From the NCBI RefSeq assembly GCF_051014685.1, contig NW_027478525.1, forward strand, positions 930,001 to 994,000: a stretch of DNA of 64,000 nucleotides. Direction: 5' to 3'. This stretch comes from Ptiloglossa arizonensis. Lineage: Eukaryota > Arthropoda > Insecta > Hymenoptera > Colletidae. A program made the translations under genes and the position numbers. Below are positions 22,449 through 35,900 of this stretch, piece after piece (position 1 is the first letter of the stretch; every line of letters starts with the position of its first letter). Below the pieces are notes generated by a model that had not been told where the DNA came from, ran no database searches, and saw only the letters and a program-made list of their open reading frames with translations.

Positions 22449-24668
22449 CTAGGCGGTTCTAGTTACTCGTTTCTAGCATCAGAACTGCGAAAATTTTGAG
22501 TTTCTCAAGCGTTTCTTACCTCCAAACTGCCATATCTCGCGAACGGATTGACCAATCCGCAAAATTTCGGTTGCATCTGAAAGTAGAGACTCGCCCGATT
22601 ACAACGGTATGTGTAGTTTTCCCCTAGGCCGTTCCAGTTATTCGTTTCGAGCATCAGAACTGCGAAAATTTCGAGGTTCTCAAGCGTTTCTTGCATCCAA
22701 ACTGCCATATCTCGCGAACGGATTGAACGATCCGCAAAATTTCTGTTGCGTCTGAAAGTAGAAACTCGCCCGATTACAACGGTTTGCGCACTTTTCCCCT
22801 AGGCGGTTCTAGTTATTCGTTTCAAGCATCAGAACTGCGCAAATTTTGAGTTTCTCAAGCGTGTCTTACCTTCAAACTGCCATATCTCGCGAACGGATTG
22901 ACCGATCCGCAAAATTTCTGTTGCATCTGAAAGTAGACACTCGCCCGATTACAACGGTATGCGAACTTCTCCCCTAGGCCGTTCTAGTCATTCGTTTCGA
23001 GCATCAGAACTGCGAAAATTTTGAGTTTCTCAAGCGTTTCTTACCTCCAAACTGCCATATCTCGCGTACGGATTGACCAATCCGCAAAATTTCTGTTGCT
23101 TCTGAAAGTAGAAACTCGCCCGATTACAGCGGTATGCGCACTTTTTCCCTAGGCCGTTCTAGTTATTCGTTTCAAGCATCAGAACTGCGCAAATTTTGAG
23201 TTTCTCAAGCGTTTCTTACCTTCAAACTGCCATATCTCGCGAACGGATTGACCGATCCGCAAAATTTCTGTTGCATCTGAAAGTAGACACTCGTCCGATT
23301 ACAACAGTATGCGAACTTCTCCCCTAGGCCGTTCTAGTCATTCGTTTCGAGCATCAGAACTGCGAAAATTTTGAGTTTCTCAAGCGTTTCTTACCTCCAA
23401 ACTGCCATATCTCGCGAACGGATTGACCAATCCATAAAATTTCTGTTGCTTCTGAAAGTTGAAACTCGCCCGATTACAACGGTATGCGCACTTTTTCCCT
23501 AGGCCGTTCTAGTTATTCGCTTCGACCATCAGAACGGCGAAAATTTTGAGTTTCCCAAGCGTTTCTTACCTCCAAACTGCCATATCTCGCGAACGGATTG
23601 ACCAACCCGCAAAATTTCTGTTGCATCTGAAAGTAGAAACTCGCCCGATTACAAAGGTATGCGCACTTTTCCCCTAGGCGGTTCTAGTTACTCGTTTCTA
23701 GCATCAGAACTGCGAAAATTTTGAGTTTCTCAAGCGTTTCTTACCTCCAAACTGCCATATCTCGCGAACGGATTGACCAATCCGCAAAATTTCTGTTGCA
23801 TTTGAAAGTAGAAACTCGCCCGATTACAACGGTATGCGCACTTTTCCCCTGGGCCGTTCTAGTTATTCGTTTCGAGCATCAGAACTGCGAAAATTTTGAG
23901 TTTCTAAAGCGTTTCTTATCTCCAAACTGCCATGTCTCGCGAACGGATTGATCAATCCGCAAAATTTCTGTTGCATCTGAAAGTAGAAACTCGCCCGATT
24001 ACAACGGTATGCGTACTTCTCCCCTAGGCCGTTCTAGTTATTCATTTCGAGCATCAGAACTGCGAAAATTTTGAGTTTCTCAAGCGTTTCTTACCTCCAA
24101 ACTGCCATATCTCGCGAACGGATTGATCAATCCGCAAAATTTCTGTTGCATCTGAAAGTAGAAACTCGCCCGATTACAAAGGTATGCGCACTTTTCCCCT
24201 AGGCGGTTCTAGTTACTCGTTTCTAGCATCAGAACTGCGAAAATTTTGAGTTTCTCAAGCGTTTCTTACCTCCAAACTGCCATATCTCGCGAACGGATTG
24301 ACCAATCCGCAAAATTTCGGTTGCATCTGAAAGTAGAGACTCGCCCGATTACAACGATATGTGTAGTTTTCCCCTAGGCCGTTCCAGTTATTCGTTTCGA
24401 GCATCAGAACTGCGAAAATTTCGAGGTTCTCAAGCGTTTCTTGCATCCAAACTGCCATATCTCGCGTACGGATTGAACGATCCGCAAAATTTCTGTTGCG
24501 TCTGAAAGTAGAAACTCGCCCGATTACAACGATTTGCGCACTTTTCCCCTAGGCGGTTCTAGTTATTCGTTTCAAGCATCAGAACTGCACAAATTTTGAG
24601 TTTCTCAAGCGTTTCTTACCTTCAAACTGCCATATCTCGCGAACGGATTGACCGATCCGCAAAATTTC
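22449..24668 (+). repeat. 16-monomer HOR, copy 2 (12.7 monomers)
   Basis: This repeats copy 1 until the ATTTCGG/ATTTCTA difference at 24669, where a class B monomer with CTCGTCCG replaces the expected D. The last 3.3 monomers are missing. Confidence 0.87.
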
Positions 24669-25025
24669 TATTGCATCTGAAAGTAGACACTCGTCCGATT
24701 ACAACGGTATGCGAACTTCTCCCCTAGGCCGTTCTAGTCATTCGTTTCGAGCATCAGAACTGCGAAAATTTTGAGTTTCTCAAGCGTTTCTTACCTCCAA
24801 ACTGCCATATCTCGCGAACGGATTGACCAATCCGCAAAATTTCTGTTGCTTCTGAAAGTAGAAACTCGCCCGATTACAACGGTATGCGCACTTTTTCCCT
24901 AGGCCGTTCTAGTTATTCGCTTCGACCATCAGAACGGCGAAAATTTTGAGTTTCCCAAGCGTTTCTTACCTCTAAACTGCCATATCTCGCGAACGGATTG
25001 ACCAATCCGCAAAATTTCTGTTGCT
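24669..25025 (+). repeat. Two linking monomers (classes B and A)
   Basis: A class B monomer with CTCGTCCGATTACAACGG and a class A monomer with CCTCTAAACTGCC join the 16-monomer HOR to the next module. Nothing else is seen. Confidence 0.75.
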
Positions 25026-27290
25026 TCTGAAAGTAGAAACTCGCCCGATTACAACGGTATGCGCACTTGCCCCCTAGGCCGTTCTAGTTACTCGTTTCTA
25101 GCATCAGAACTGCGAAAATTTTGAGTTTCCCAAGCGTTTCTTACCTCCAAACTGCTATATCTCGCGAACGGATTGACCAATCCGCAAAATTTCGGTTGCA
25201 TCTGAAAGTAGAGACTCGCCCGATTACAGCGGTATGTGTAGTTTTCCCCTAGGCCGTTCCAGTTATTCGTTTCGAGCATCAGAACTGCGAAAATTTTGAG
25301 TTTCTCAAGCGTTTCTTACCTCCAAACTGCCATATCTCGCGAACGGATTGACCGATCCGCAAAATTTCTGTAGCATCTGAAAGTAGACAATCGCCCGATT
25401 ACATCGGTATGCGTACTTCTCTCCTAGGCCGTTCTAGTCATTCGTTTCGAGCATCAGAACTGCGAAAATTTTGAGTTTCTCAAGCGTTTCTTACCTCCAA
25501 ACTGCCATATCTCGCGAACGGATTGACCAATCCGCAAAATTTCGGTTGCATCTGAAAGTAGAGACTCGCCCGATTACAACGGTATGTGTAGTTTTCCCCT
25601 AGGCCGTTCTAGTCATTCGTTTCGAGCATCAGAACTGCGAAAATTTTGAGTTTCTCAAGCGTTTCTTACCTCCAAACTGCCATATCTCGCGAACGGATTG
25701 ACCAATCCGCAAAATTTCTGTTGCTTCTGAAAGTAGAAACTCGCCCGATTACAACGGTATGCGCACTTTTTCCCTAGGCCGTTCTAGTTACTCGTTTCTA
25801 GCATCAGAACTGCGAAAATTTTGAGTTTCCCAAGCGTTTCTTACCTCCAAACTGCCATATCTCGCGAACGGATTGACCAATCCGCAAAATTTCTGTTGCA
25901 TCTGAAAGTAGAGACTCGCCCGATTACAACGGTATGTGTAGTTTTCCCCTAGGCCGTTCCAGTTACTCGTTTCGAGCCACAGAACTGCGAAAATTTCGAG
26001 TTTCTCAAGCGTTTCTTGCATCCAAACTGCCATATCTCGCGAACGGATTGACCGATCCGCAAAATTTCTGTTGCATCTGAAAGTAGAAACTCGCCCGATT
26101 ACAACGGTATGCGTACTTTTCCCCTAGGCCGTTCTAGTTACTCGTTTCTAGCATCAGAACTGCGAAAATTTCGAGTTTCCCAAGCGTTTCTTACATCCAA
26201 ACTGCCATATCTCGCGAACGGATTGACCGATCCGCAAAATTTCTGTTGCATCTGAAAGTAGAAACTCGCCCGATTACAACGGTATGCCCACTTTTCCCCT
26301 ATGCCGTTCTAGTTATTCGCTTCGACCATCAGAACGGCGAAAATTTTGAGTTTCCCAAGCGTTTCTTACCTCCAAACTGCCATATCTCGCGAACGGATTG
26401 ACCAATCCGCAAAATTTCTGTTGCATCTGAAAGTAGAAACTCGCCCGATTACAAAGGTATGCGCACTTTTCCCCTAGGCGGTTCTAGTTACTCGTTTCTA
26501 GCATCAGAACTGCGAAAATTTTGAGTTTCTCAAGCGTTTCTTACCTCCAAACTGCCATATCTCGCGAACGGATTGATCAATCCGCAAAATTTCTGTTGCA
26601 CCTGAAAGTAGACACTCGCCCGATTACAACGGTATGTGTAGTTTTCCCCTAGGCCGTTCCAGTTATTCGTTTCGAGCATCAGAACTGCGAAAATTTCGAG
26701 TTTCTCAAGCGTTTCTTGCATCCAAACTGCCATATCTCGCGAACGGATTGACCGATCCGCAAAATTTCTGTTGCATCTGAAAGTAGACACTCGCCCGATT
26801 ACAACGGTATCCGTACTTCTCCCATAGGCCGTTCTAGTCATTCGTTTCGAGCATCAGAACTGCGAAAATTTTGAGTTTCTCAAGCGTTTCTTATCTCCAA
26901 ACTGCCATATCTCGCGAACGGATTGATCAATCCGCAAAATTTCTGTTGCATCTGAAAGTAGACACTCGCCCGATTACAACGGTATACGTACATCTCCCCT
27001 AGGCCGTTCTAGTCATTCGTTTCAAGCATCAGTACTGCGCAAATTTTGAGTTTCTCAAGCGTTTCTTACATCCAAACGGCCATATCTCGCGAACGGATTG
27101 ACCAATCCGCAAAATTTCTGTTGCATTTGAAAGTAGAAACTCGCCCGATTACAACGGTATGCGCACTTTTCCCCTGGGCCGTTCTAGTTATTCGTTTCGA
27201 GCATCAGAACTGCGAAAATTTTGAGTTTCTAAAGCGTTTCTTATCTCCAAACTGCCATGTCTCGCGAACGGATTGATCAATCCGCAAAAT
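25026..27290 (+). repeat. Module P, copy 1 (about 13 monomers; partners near 39005 and 44955)
   Basis: Ordered markers are ATTACAGCGG, ACATCGG with CTCTCCTAGG, a D/B chimera, TTTTTCCCTAGGCC with TTACTCG, GAGCCACAG, CCTATGCCG with TTCGCTTCGACC, CACCTGAAAG, CTCCCATAGG, GTATACGTACATC with AGTACTGCGC and ACGGCC, then class F. The same order recurs at 39005-41095 and 44955-46916, and partly at 42011-43540. Only the first part is present at 18901-19654. Confidence 0.83.
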
Positions 27291-27387
27291 TTCTGTTGCT
27301 TGTGAAAGTAGAAACTCGCCCGATTACAACGGTATGCGTAGTTCTCCCCTAGGCCGTTCTAGTTATTCGTTTCGAGCATCAGAACTG

Positions 27388-27394
27388 CGAAAGT
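27388..27394 (+). other. 9-bp deletion (shortened 166-bp monomer), copy 1
   Basis: The segment from GCGAAA to CTCAAG reads GCGAAAGTCTCAAG, nine bases short of the usual form. The AAAATTTT palindrome and TTGAG/CTCAA hairpin are both lost. The undeleted allele GCGAAAGTTTTGAG, with the same unusual G, survives near 48368 and 51168. Confidence 0.9.
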
Positions 27395-29070
27395 CTCAAG
27401 CGTTTCTTATCTCCAAACTGCCATATCTCGCGAACGGATTGATCAATCCGAAAAATTTCTGTTGCATCTGAAAGTAGACACTCGCCCGATTACAACGGTA
27501 TACGTACTTCTCCCCTAGGCCGTTCTAGTCATTCGTTTCGAGCATCAGAACTGCGCAAATTTTGAGTTTCTCAAGCGTTTCTTACCTTCAAACTGCCATA
27601 TCTCGCGAACGGATTGACCGATCCGCAAAATTTCTGTTGCATCTGAAAGTAGAATCTCGCCCGATTACAACGGTATGCGCACTTTTCCCCTACGCCGTTC
27701 TAGTTACTCGTTTCTAGCACCAGAACTGCGAAAATTTTGAGTTTCTCAAGCGTTTCTTATTTCCAAACTGCCATATCTCGCGAACGGATTGATCAATCCG
27801 CAAAATTTCTGTTGCATCTGAAAGTAGAAACTCGCCCGATTACAACGGTATGCGTACTTCTCCCCTAGGCCGTTATAGTTATTCATTTCGAGCATCAGAA
27901 CTGCGAAAATTTTGAGTTTCTCAAGCGTTTCTTACCTCCAAACTGCCATATCTCGCGAACGGATTGACCAATCCGCAAAATTTCTGTTGCTTCTGAAAGT
28001 AGAAACTCGCCCGATTACAACGGTATGCGCACTTGTCCCCTAGGCCGTTCTAGTTACTCGTTTCTAGCATCAGAACTGCGAAAATTTTGAGTTTCCCAAG
28101 CGTTTCTTACCTCCAAACTGCCATATCTCGCGAACGGATTGACCGATCCGCAAAATTTCTGTTGCATCTGAAAGTAGAAACTCGCCCGATTACAACGGTA
28201 TGCCCACTTTTCCCCTAGGCCGTTCTAGTTATTCGTTTCAAGCATCAGAACTGCGCAAATTTTGAGTTTCTAAAGCGTTTCTTATCTCCAAACTGCCATA
28301 TCTCGCGAACGGATTGACCGATCCGCAAAATTTCTGTTGCATCTGAAAGTAGACACTCGCCCGATTACAACGGTATGCGAACTTCTCCCCTAGGCCGTTC
28401 TAGTCATTCGTTTCGAGCATCAGAACTGCGAAAATTTTGAGTTTCTCAAGCGTTTCTTACCTCCAAACTGCCATATCTCGCGAACGGATTGACCGATCCC
28501 CAAAATTTCTGTTGCATCTGAAAGTAGAAACTCGCCCGATTACAACGGTATGCCCACTTTTCCCTTAGGCCGTTCTAGTTATTCGTTTCAAGCATCAGAA
28601 CTGCGCAAATTTTGAGTTTCTCAAGCGTTTCTTACCTTCAAACTGCCATATCTCGCGAACGGATTGACCGATCCGCAAAATTTCTGTTGCATCTGAAAGT
28701 AGAAACTCGCCCGATTACAACGGTATGCGAACTTTTCCCCTAGGCCGTTCCAGTTATTTGTTTCGAGCATCAGAACTGCGAAAATTTTGAGTTTCTAAAG
28801 CGTTTCTTATCTCCAAACTGCCATACCTCGCGAACGGATTGACCGATCCGCAAAATTTCTGTAGCATCTGAAAGTAGACACTCGCCCGATTACAACGGTA
28901 TGCGTACTTCTCTCCTAGGCCGTTCTAGTCATTCGTTTCGAGCATCAGAACTGCGAAAATTTTGAGTTTCTCAAGCGTTTCTAACCTCCAAACTGCCATA
29001 TCTCGCGAACGGATTAACCAATCCGCAAAATTTCTGTTGCTTCTGAAAGTAGAAACTCGCCTGATTACAA

Positions 29071-29080
29071 CGGTAGCCCA
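29071..29080 (+). other. 1-bp deletion allele CGGTAGCCCA, first of five
   Basis: CGGTATGCCCA has lost one base. The same allele occurs at 32561-32570, about 49710-49719, 52334-52343 and 55484-55493. Four of the five also share CTCGCCTGATTAC just upstream, which supports a single origin. Confidence 0.88.
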
Positions 29081-29214
29081 CTTTTCCCCTAGGCCGTTCT
29101 AGTTATTCGTTTCAAGCATCAGAACTGCGCAAATTTTGAGTTTCTCAAACGTTTCTTACCTCCAAACTGCCATATCTCGCGAACGGATAGACCGATCCGC
29201 AAAATTTCTGTTGC

Positions 29215-29389
29215 ATCTGAATGTAGAAACTCGCCCTATTACAACGGTATGCCCACTTTTCCCCTAGGCCGTTCTAGTTACTCGTTTCTAGCATCAGAAC
29301 TGCGAAAATTTTGAGTTTCCCAAGCGTTTCTTACCTCCAAACTGCCATATCTCGCGAACGGATTGACCAATCCGCAAAATTTATGATGC
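29215..29389 (+). repeat. Satellite monomer class G (reference copy)
   Basis: Class G is recognised by CTGAATGTAGAAACTCG, CCCTATTACAACGG (the conserved CCCGATT becomes CCCTATT), TATGCCCAC and the ending TTTATGATGC. It is confined to 29-38 kb, 44.6 kb, 52.5-53 kb and 55.6-56.2 kb, where it is a main component of the 8-monomer repeat. Confidence 0.82.
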
Positions 29390-29924
29390 ATCTGAAAGTA
29401 GAGACTCGCCCGATTACAACGGTATGCGTACTTCTCCCCTAGGCCGTTCTAGTCATTCGTTTCAAGCATCAGAACTGCGCAAATTTTGAGTTTCTCAAGC
29501 GTTTCTTACCTTCAATCTGCCATATCTCGCGAACGGATTGACCGATCCGCAAAATTTCTGTTGCATCTGAAAGTAGAAACTCGCCCGATTACAACGGTAT
29601 GCGCACTTTTCCCCTAGGCCGTTCTAGTTATTCGTTTCAAGCATCAGAACTGCGCAAATTTTGAGTTTCTCAAACGTTTCTTACCTCCAAACTGCCATAT
29701 CTCGCGAACGGATAGATCGATCCGCAAAATTTCTGTTGCATCTGAATGTAGAAACTCGCCCGATTACAACGGTATGCGCACTTTTCCCCTAGGCCGTTCT
29801 AGTTATTCGTTTCAAGCATCAGAACTGCGCAAATTTTGAGTTTCTCAAACGTTTCTTACCTCCAAACTGCCATATCTCGCGAACGGATTGACCGATCCGC
29901 AAAATTTCTGTTGCATCTGAAAGT

Positions 29925-32890
29925 AGAAACTCGCCCGATTACAACGGTATGCCCACTTTTCCCCTATGCCGTTCTAGTTATTCGCTTCGACCATCAGAAC
30001 GGCGAAAATTTTGAGTTTCCCAAGCGTTTCTTACCTCCAAACTGCCATATCTCGCGAACGGATTGACCAATCCGCAAAATTTCTGTTGCATCTGAAAGTA
30101 GAAACTCGCCCGATTACAAAGGTATGCGCACTTTTCCCCTAGGCGGTTCTAGTTACTCGTTTCTAGCATCAGAACTGCGAAAATTTTGAGTTTCTCAAGC
30201 GTTTCTTACCTCCAAACTGCCATATCTCGCGAACGGATTGATCAATCCGCAAAATTTCTGTTGCACCTGAAAGTAGACACTCGCCCGATTACAACGGTAT
30301 GTGTAGTTTTCCCCTAGGCCGTCCCAGTTATTCGTTTCGAGCATCAGAACTGCGAAAATTTCGAGTTTCTCAAGCGTTTCTTGCATCCAAACTGCCATAT
30401 CTCGCGAACGGATTGACCGATCCGCAAAATTTCTGTTGCATCTGAAAGTAGACACTCGCCCGATTACAACGGTATCCGTACTTCTCCCATAGGCCGTTCT
30501 AGTCATTCGTTTCAAGCATCAGTACTGCGCAAATTTTGAGTTTCTCAAGCGTTTCTTACATCCAAACGGCCATATCTCGCGAACGGATTGACCAATCCGC
30601 AAAATTTCTGTTGCACCTGAAAGTAGACACTCGCCCGATTACAACGGTATGTGTAGTTTTCCCCTAGGCCGTTCCAGTTATTCGTTTCGAGCATCAGAAC
30701 TGCGAAAATTTCGAGTTTCTCAAGCGTTTCTTGCATCCAAACTGCCATATCTCGCGAACGGATTGACCGATCCGCAAAATTTCTGTTGCATCTGAAAGTA
30801 GACACTCGCCCGATTACAACGGTATCCGTACTTCTCCCACAGGCCGTTCTAGTCATTCGTTTCAAGCATCAGTACTGCGCAAATTTTGAGTTTCTCAAGC
30901 GTTTCTTACATCCAAACGGCCATATCTCGCGAACGGATTGACCAATCCGCAAAATTTCTGTTGCATTTGAAAGTAGAAACTCGCCCGATTACAACGGTAT
31001 GCGCACTTTTCCCCTGGGCCGTTCTAGTTATTCGTTTCGAGCATCAGAACTGCGAAAATTTTGAGTTTCTAAAGCGTTTCTTATCTCCAAACTGCCATGT
31101 CTCGCGAACGGATTGATCAATCCGCAAAATTTCTGTTGCTTGTGAAAGTAGAAACTCGCCCGATTACAACGGTATGCGTAGTTCTCCCCTAGGCCGTTCT
31201 AGTTATTCGTTTCGAGCATCAGAACTGCGAAAGTCTCAAGCGTTTCTTATCTCCAAACTGCCATATCTCGCGAACGGATTGATCAATCCGAAAAATTTCT
31301 GTTGCATCTGAAAGTAGACACTCGCCCGATTACAACGGTATACGTACTTCTCCCCTAGGCCGTTCTAGTCATTCGTTTCGAGCATCAGAACTGCGCAAAT
31401 TTTGAGTTTCTCAAGCGTTTCTTACCTTCAAACTGCCATATCTCGCGAACGGATTGACCGATCCGCAAAATTTCTGTTGCATCTGAAAGTAGAATCTCGC
31501 CCGATTACAACGGTATGCGCACTTTTCCCCTACGCCGTTCTAGTTACTCGTTTCTAGCACCAGAACTGCGAAAATTTTGAGTTTCTCAAGCGTTTCTTAT
31601 TTCCAAACTGCCATATCTCGCGAACGGATTGATCAATCCGCAAAATTTCTGTTGCATCTGAAAGTAGAAACTCGCCCGATTACAACGGTATGCGTACTTC
31701 TCCCCTAGGCCGTTATAGTTATTCATTTCGAGCATCAGAACTGCGAAAATTTTGAGTTTCTCAAGCGTTTCTTACCTCCAAACTGCCATATCTCGCGAAC
31801 GGATTGACCAATCCGCAAAATTTCTGTTGCTTCTGAAAGTAGAAACTCGCCCGATTACAACGGTATGCGCACTTGTCCCCTAGGCCGTTCTAGTTACTCG
31901 TTTCTAGCATCAGAACTGCGAAAATTTTGAGTTTCCCAAGCGTTTCTTACCTCCAAACTGCCATATCTCGCGAACGGATTGACCGATCCCCAAAATTTCT
32001 GTTGCATCTGAAAGTAGAAACTCGCCCGATTACAACGGTATGCCCACTTTTCCCTTAGGCCGTTCTAGTTATTCGTTTCAAGCATCAGAACTGCGCAAAT
32101 TTTGAGTTTCTCAAGCGTTTCTTACCTTCAAACTGCCATATCTCGCGAACGGATTGACCGATCCGCAAAATTTCTGTTGCATCTGAAAGTAGAAACTCGC
32201 CCGTTTACAACGGTATGCGCACTTTTCCCCTAGGCCGTTCCAGTTATTTGTTTCGAGCATCAGAACTGCGAAAATTTTGAGTTTCTAAAGCGTTTCTTAT
32301 CTCCAAACTGCCATATCTCGCGAACGGATTGACCAATCCGCAAAATTTCTGTAGCATCTGAAAGTAGACACTCGCCCGATTACAACGGTATGCGTACTTC
32401 TCTCCTAGGCCGTTCTAGTCATTCGTTTCGAGCATCAGAACTGCGAAAATTTTGAGTTTCTCAAGCGTTTCTAACCTCCAAACTGCCATATCTCGCGAAC
32501 GGATTAACCAATCCGCAAAATTTCTGTTGCTTCTGAAAGTAGAAACTCGCCTGATTACAACGGTAGCCCACTTTTCCCCTAGGCCGTTCTAGTTATTCGT
32601 TTCAAGCATCAGAACTGCGCAAATTTTGAGTTTCTCAAACGTTTCTTACCTCCAAACTGCCATATCTCGCGAACGGATAGACCGATCCGCAAAATTTCTG
32701 TTGCATCTGAATGTAGAAACTCGCCCTATTACAACGGTATGCCCACTTTTCCCCTAGGCCGTTCTAGTTACTCGTTTCTAGCATCAGAACTGCGAAAATT
32801 TTGAGTTTCCCAAGCGTTTCTTACCTCCAAACTGCCATATCTCGCGAACGGATTGACCAATCCGCAAAATTTATGATGCATCTGAAAGTA
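29925..32890 (+). repeat. About 17-monomer segmental duplication, copy 2
   Basis: Partner of 26260-29400. Inside it the pair of monomers CACCTGAAAG plus GTATCCGTACTTCTCCCA is itself doubled (starting about 30254 and 30604, 350 bp apart). The second of these has CTCCCACAGG instead of CTCCCATAGG. Confidence 0.8.
31228..31234 (+). other. 9-bp deletion (shortened monomer), copy 2
   Basis: Identical to the deletion at 27390, exactly 3840 bp downstream, so it was copied with the surrounding segment. Confidence 0.9.
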
Positions 32891-34500
32891 GAGACTCGCC
32901 CTATTACAACGGTATGCCCACTTTTCCCCTAGGCCGTTCTAGTTATTCGTTTCAAGCATCAGAAATTCGCAAATTTTGAGTTTCTCAAACGTTTCTTACC
33001 TCCAAACTGCCATATCTCGCGAACGGATAGACCGATCCGCAAAATTTCTGTTGCATCTGAATGTAGAAACTCGCCCTATTACAACGGTATGCCCACTTTT
33101 CCCCTAGGCCGTTCTAGTTACTCGTTTCTAGCATCAGAACTGCGAAAATTTTGAGTTTCCCAAGCGTTTCTTATCTCCAAACTGCCATATCTCGCGAACG
33201 GATTGACCAATCCGCAAAATTTATGATGCATCTGAAAGTAGAGACTCGCCCGATTACAACGGTATGCGTACTTCTCCCCTAGGCCGTTCTAGTCATTCGT
33301 TTCAAGCATCAGAACTGCGCAAATTTTGAGTTTCTCAAGCGTTTCTTACCTTCAATCTGCCATATCTCGCGAACGGATTGACCGATCCGCAAAATTTCTG
33401 TTGCATCTGAAAGTAGAAACTCGCCCGATTACAACGGTATGCGCACTTTTCCCCTAGGCCGTTCTAGTTATTCGTTTCAAGCATCAGAACTGCGCAAATT
33501 TTGAGTTTCTCAAACGTTTCTTACCTCCAAACTGCCATATCTCGCGAACGGATAGATCAATCCGCAAAATTTCTGTTGCATCTGAATGTAGAAACTCGCC
33601 CTATTACAACGGTATGCCCACTTTTCCCCTAGGCCGTTCTAGTTACTCGTTTCTAGCATCAGAACTGCGAAAATTTTGAGTTTCCCAAGCGTTTCTTATC
33701 TCCAAACTGCCATATCTCGCGAACGGATTGACCAATCCGCAAAATTTATGATGCATCTGAAAGTAGAGACTCGCCCGATTACAACGGTATCCGCACTTTT
33801 CCCCTGGGTCGTTCTAGTTATTCGTTTCGAGCATCAGAACTGCGAAAATTTTGAGTTTCTAAAGCGTTTCTTATCTCCAAACTGCCATATCTCGCGAACG
33901 GATTGATCAATCCGCAAAGTTTCTGTTGCATCTGAAAGAAGAAACTCGCCCGATTACAACGGTATGCGCACTTTTCCCCTAGGCGGTCCTAGTTATTCGT
34001 TGCGAGCATCAGAACTGCGAAAATTTTGAATTTCTCAAGCGTTTCTTACTTCCAAACTGCCACATCTCGCGAACGGATCGACCAATCCGCAAAATTTCTG
34101 TTGCATCTGGAAGTAGAAACTCGCCCGATTACAACGGTATGTGTAGTTTTCCCCTAGGCCGTTCCAGCTATTCGTTTCGAGCATCAGAACTGCGCAAATT
34201 TTGAGTTTCTCAAGCGTTTCTTACATTCAAACTGCCATATCTCGCGAACGGATTGACCAATCCGCAAAATTTCTGTTGCATTTGAAAGTAGAGACACGCC
34301 CGATTACAACGGTATGTGCAGTTTTCCCCTAGGCCGTTCCAGTTATTCGTTTCGAGCATCAGAAATGCGAAAATTTCGAGTTTCTCAAGCGTTTCTTACA
34401 TCCAAACTGCCATATCTCGCGAACGGATGGACCGATCCGCAAAATTTCTGTTGCATCTGAAAGTAGAAACTCGCCCGATTACAAAGGTATGCCCACTTTT
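32891..34500 (+). repeat. Nine-monomer mosaic leading into the 8-monomer HOR
   Basis: This contains class G monomers alternating with CATCAGAAATTCGC or CAGAACTGCGC forms, then a distinct run at 33780-34090 (GTATCCGCAC, CCCCTGGGTCG, CAAAGTTTCTG, GAAAGAAGAAAC, GGCGGTCCTAG, TTGCGAGC, CCACATCTC, GATCGACC). That run reappears about 20 kb away near 53905-54215. Confidence 0.8.
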
Positions 34501-35900
34501 CCCCTAGGCCGTTCTAGTTACTCGTTTCTAGCATCAGAACTGCGAAAATTTTGAGTTTCCCAAGCGTTTCTTACCTCCAAACTGCCATATCTCGCGAACG
34601 GATTGACCAATCCGCAAAATTTATGATGCATCTGAAAGTAGAGACTCGCCCTATTACAACGGTATGCCCACTTTTCCCCTAGGCCGTTCTAGTTATTCGT
34701 TTCAAACATCAGAACTTCGCAAATTTTGAGTTTCTCAAACGTTTCTTACATCCAAACTGCCATATCTCGCGAACGGATAGACCGATCCGCAAAATTTCTG
34801 TTGCATCTGAATGTAGAAACTCGCCCTATTACAACGGTATGCCCACTTTTCCCCTAGGCCGTTCTAGTTACTCGTTTCTAGCATCAGAACTGCGAAAATT
34901 TTGAGTTTCCCAAGCGTTTCTTATCTCCAAACTGCCATATCTCGCGAACGGATTGACCAATCCGCAAAATTTATGATGCATCTGAAAGTAGAGACTCGCC
35001 CGATTACAACGGTATGCGTACTTCTCCCCTAGGCCGTTCTAGTCATTCGTTTCAAGCATCAGAACTGCGCAAATTTTGAGTTTCTCAAGCGTTTCTTACC
35101 TTCAATCTGCCATATCTCGCGAACGGATTGACCGATCCGCAAAATTTCTGTTGCATCTGAAAGTAGAAACTCGCCCGATTACAACGGTATGCGCACTTTT
35201 CCCCTAGGCCGTTCTAGTTATTCGTTTCAAGCATCAGAACTGCGCAAATTTTGAGTTTCCCAAGCGTTTCTTACCTCCAAACTGCCATATCTCGCGAACG
35301 GATTGACCAATCCGCAAAATTTCTGTTGCATCTGAAAGTAGAAACTCGCCCTATTACAACGGTATGCGTACTTTTCCCCTAGGCCGTTCTAGTTACTCGT
35401 TTCTAGCATCAGAACTGCCAAAATTTTGAGTTTCTCAAGCGTTTCTTACCTCCAAACTGCCATATCTCGCGAACGGATTGACCAATCCGCAAAATTTCTG
35501 TTGCATCTGAAAGTAGAGACACGCGCGATTACAACGGCATGCGCAGTTTTCCCCTAGGCCGTTCCAGTTATTCGTTTCGAGCATCAGAAATGCGAAAATT
35601 TCGAGTTTCTCAAGCGTTTCTTACATCCAAACTGCAATATCTCGCGAACGGATGGACCGATCCGCAAAATTTCTGTTGCATCTGAAAGTAGAAACTCGCC
35701 CGATTACAAAGGTATGCCCACTTTTCCCCTAGGCCGTTCTAGTTATTCGTTTCAAGCATCAGAACTGCGCAAATTTTGAGTTTCTCAAGCGTTTCTTACA
35801 TGCAAAATGCCATATCTCGCGAACGGATAGACCGATCCGCAAAATTTCTGTTGCATCTGAATGTAGAAACTCGCCCTATTACAACGGTATGCCCACTTTT
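34501..35900 (+). repeat. 8-monomer HOR (1400 bp), copy 1
   Basis: Markers recurring at 1400 bp include TTCAAACATC, class G with TTATGATGC, CTTCAATCTGCC, GAACTGCCAAAATTTT, ACACGCGCGATTAC and TGCAAAATGCC. Noticed differences from copy 2: CTTACATCC at 34750, GGCATGCG at about 35538 and CTGCAATATC at about 35635. Confidence 0.87.

Larger units (their letters stand above)
26260..29400 (+). repeat. About 18-monomer segmental duplication, copy 1
   Basis: This region is repeated at about 29925-32890. The offset changes along the way: 3665 bp at the CCTATGCCG marker, 3840 bp from 27046 to 28140, and 3490 bp from 28491 onward. So the copies differ by whole-monomer gains and losses as well as substitutions. 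It contains the 9-bp deletion at 27390 and the 1-bp deletion at 29074. Confidence 0.8.
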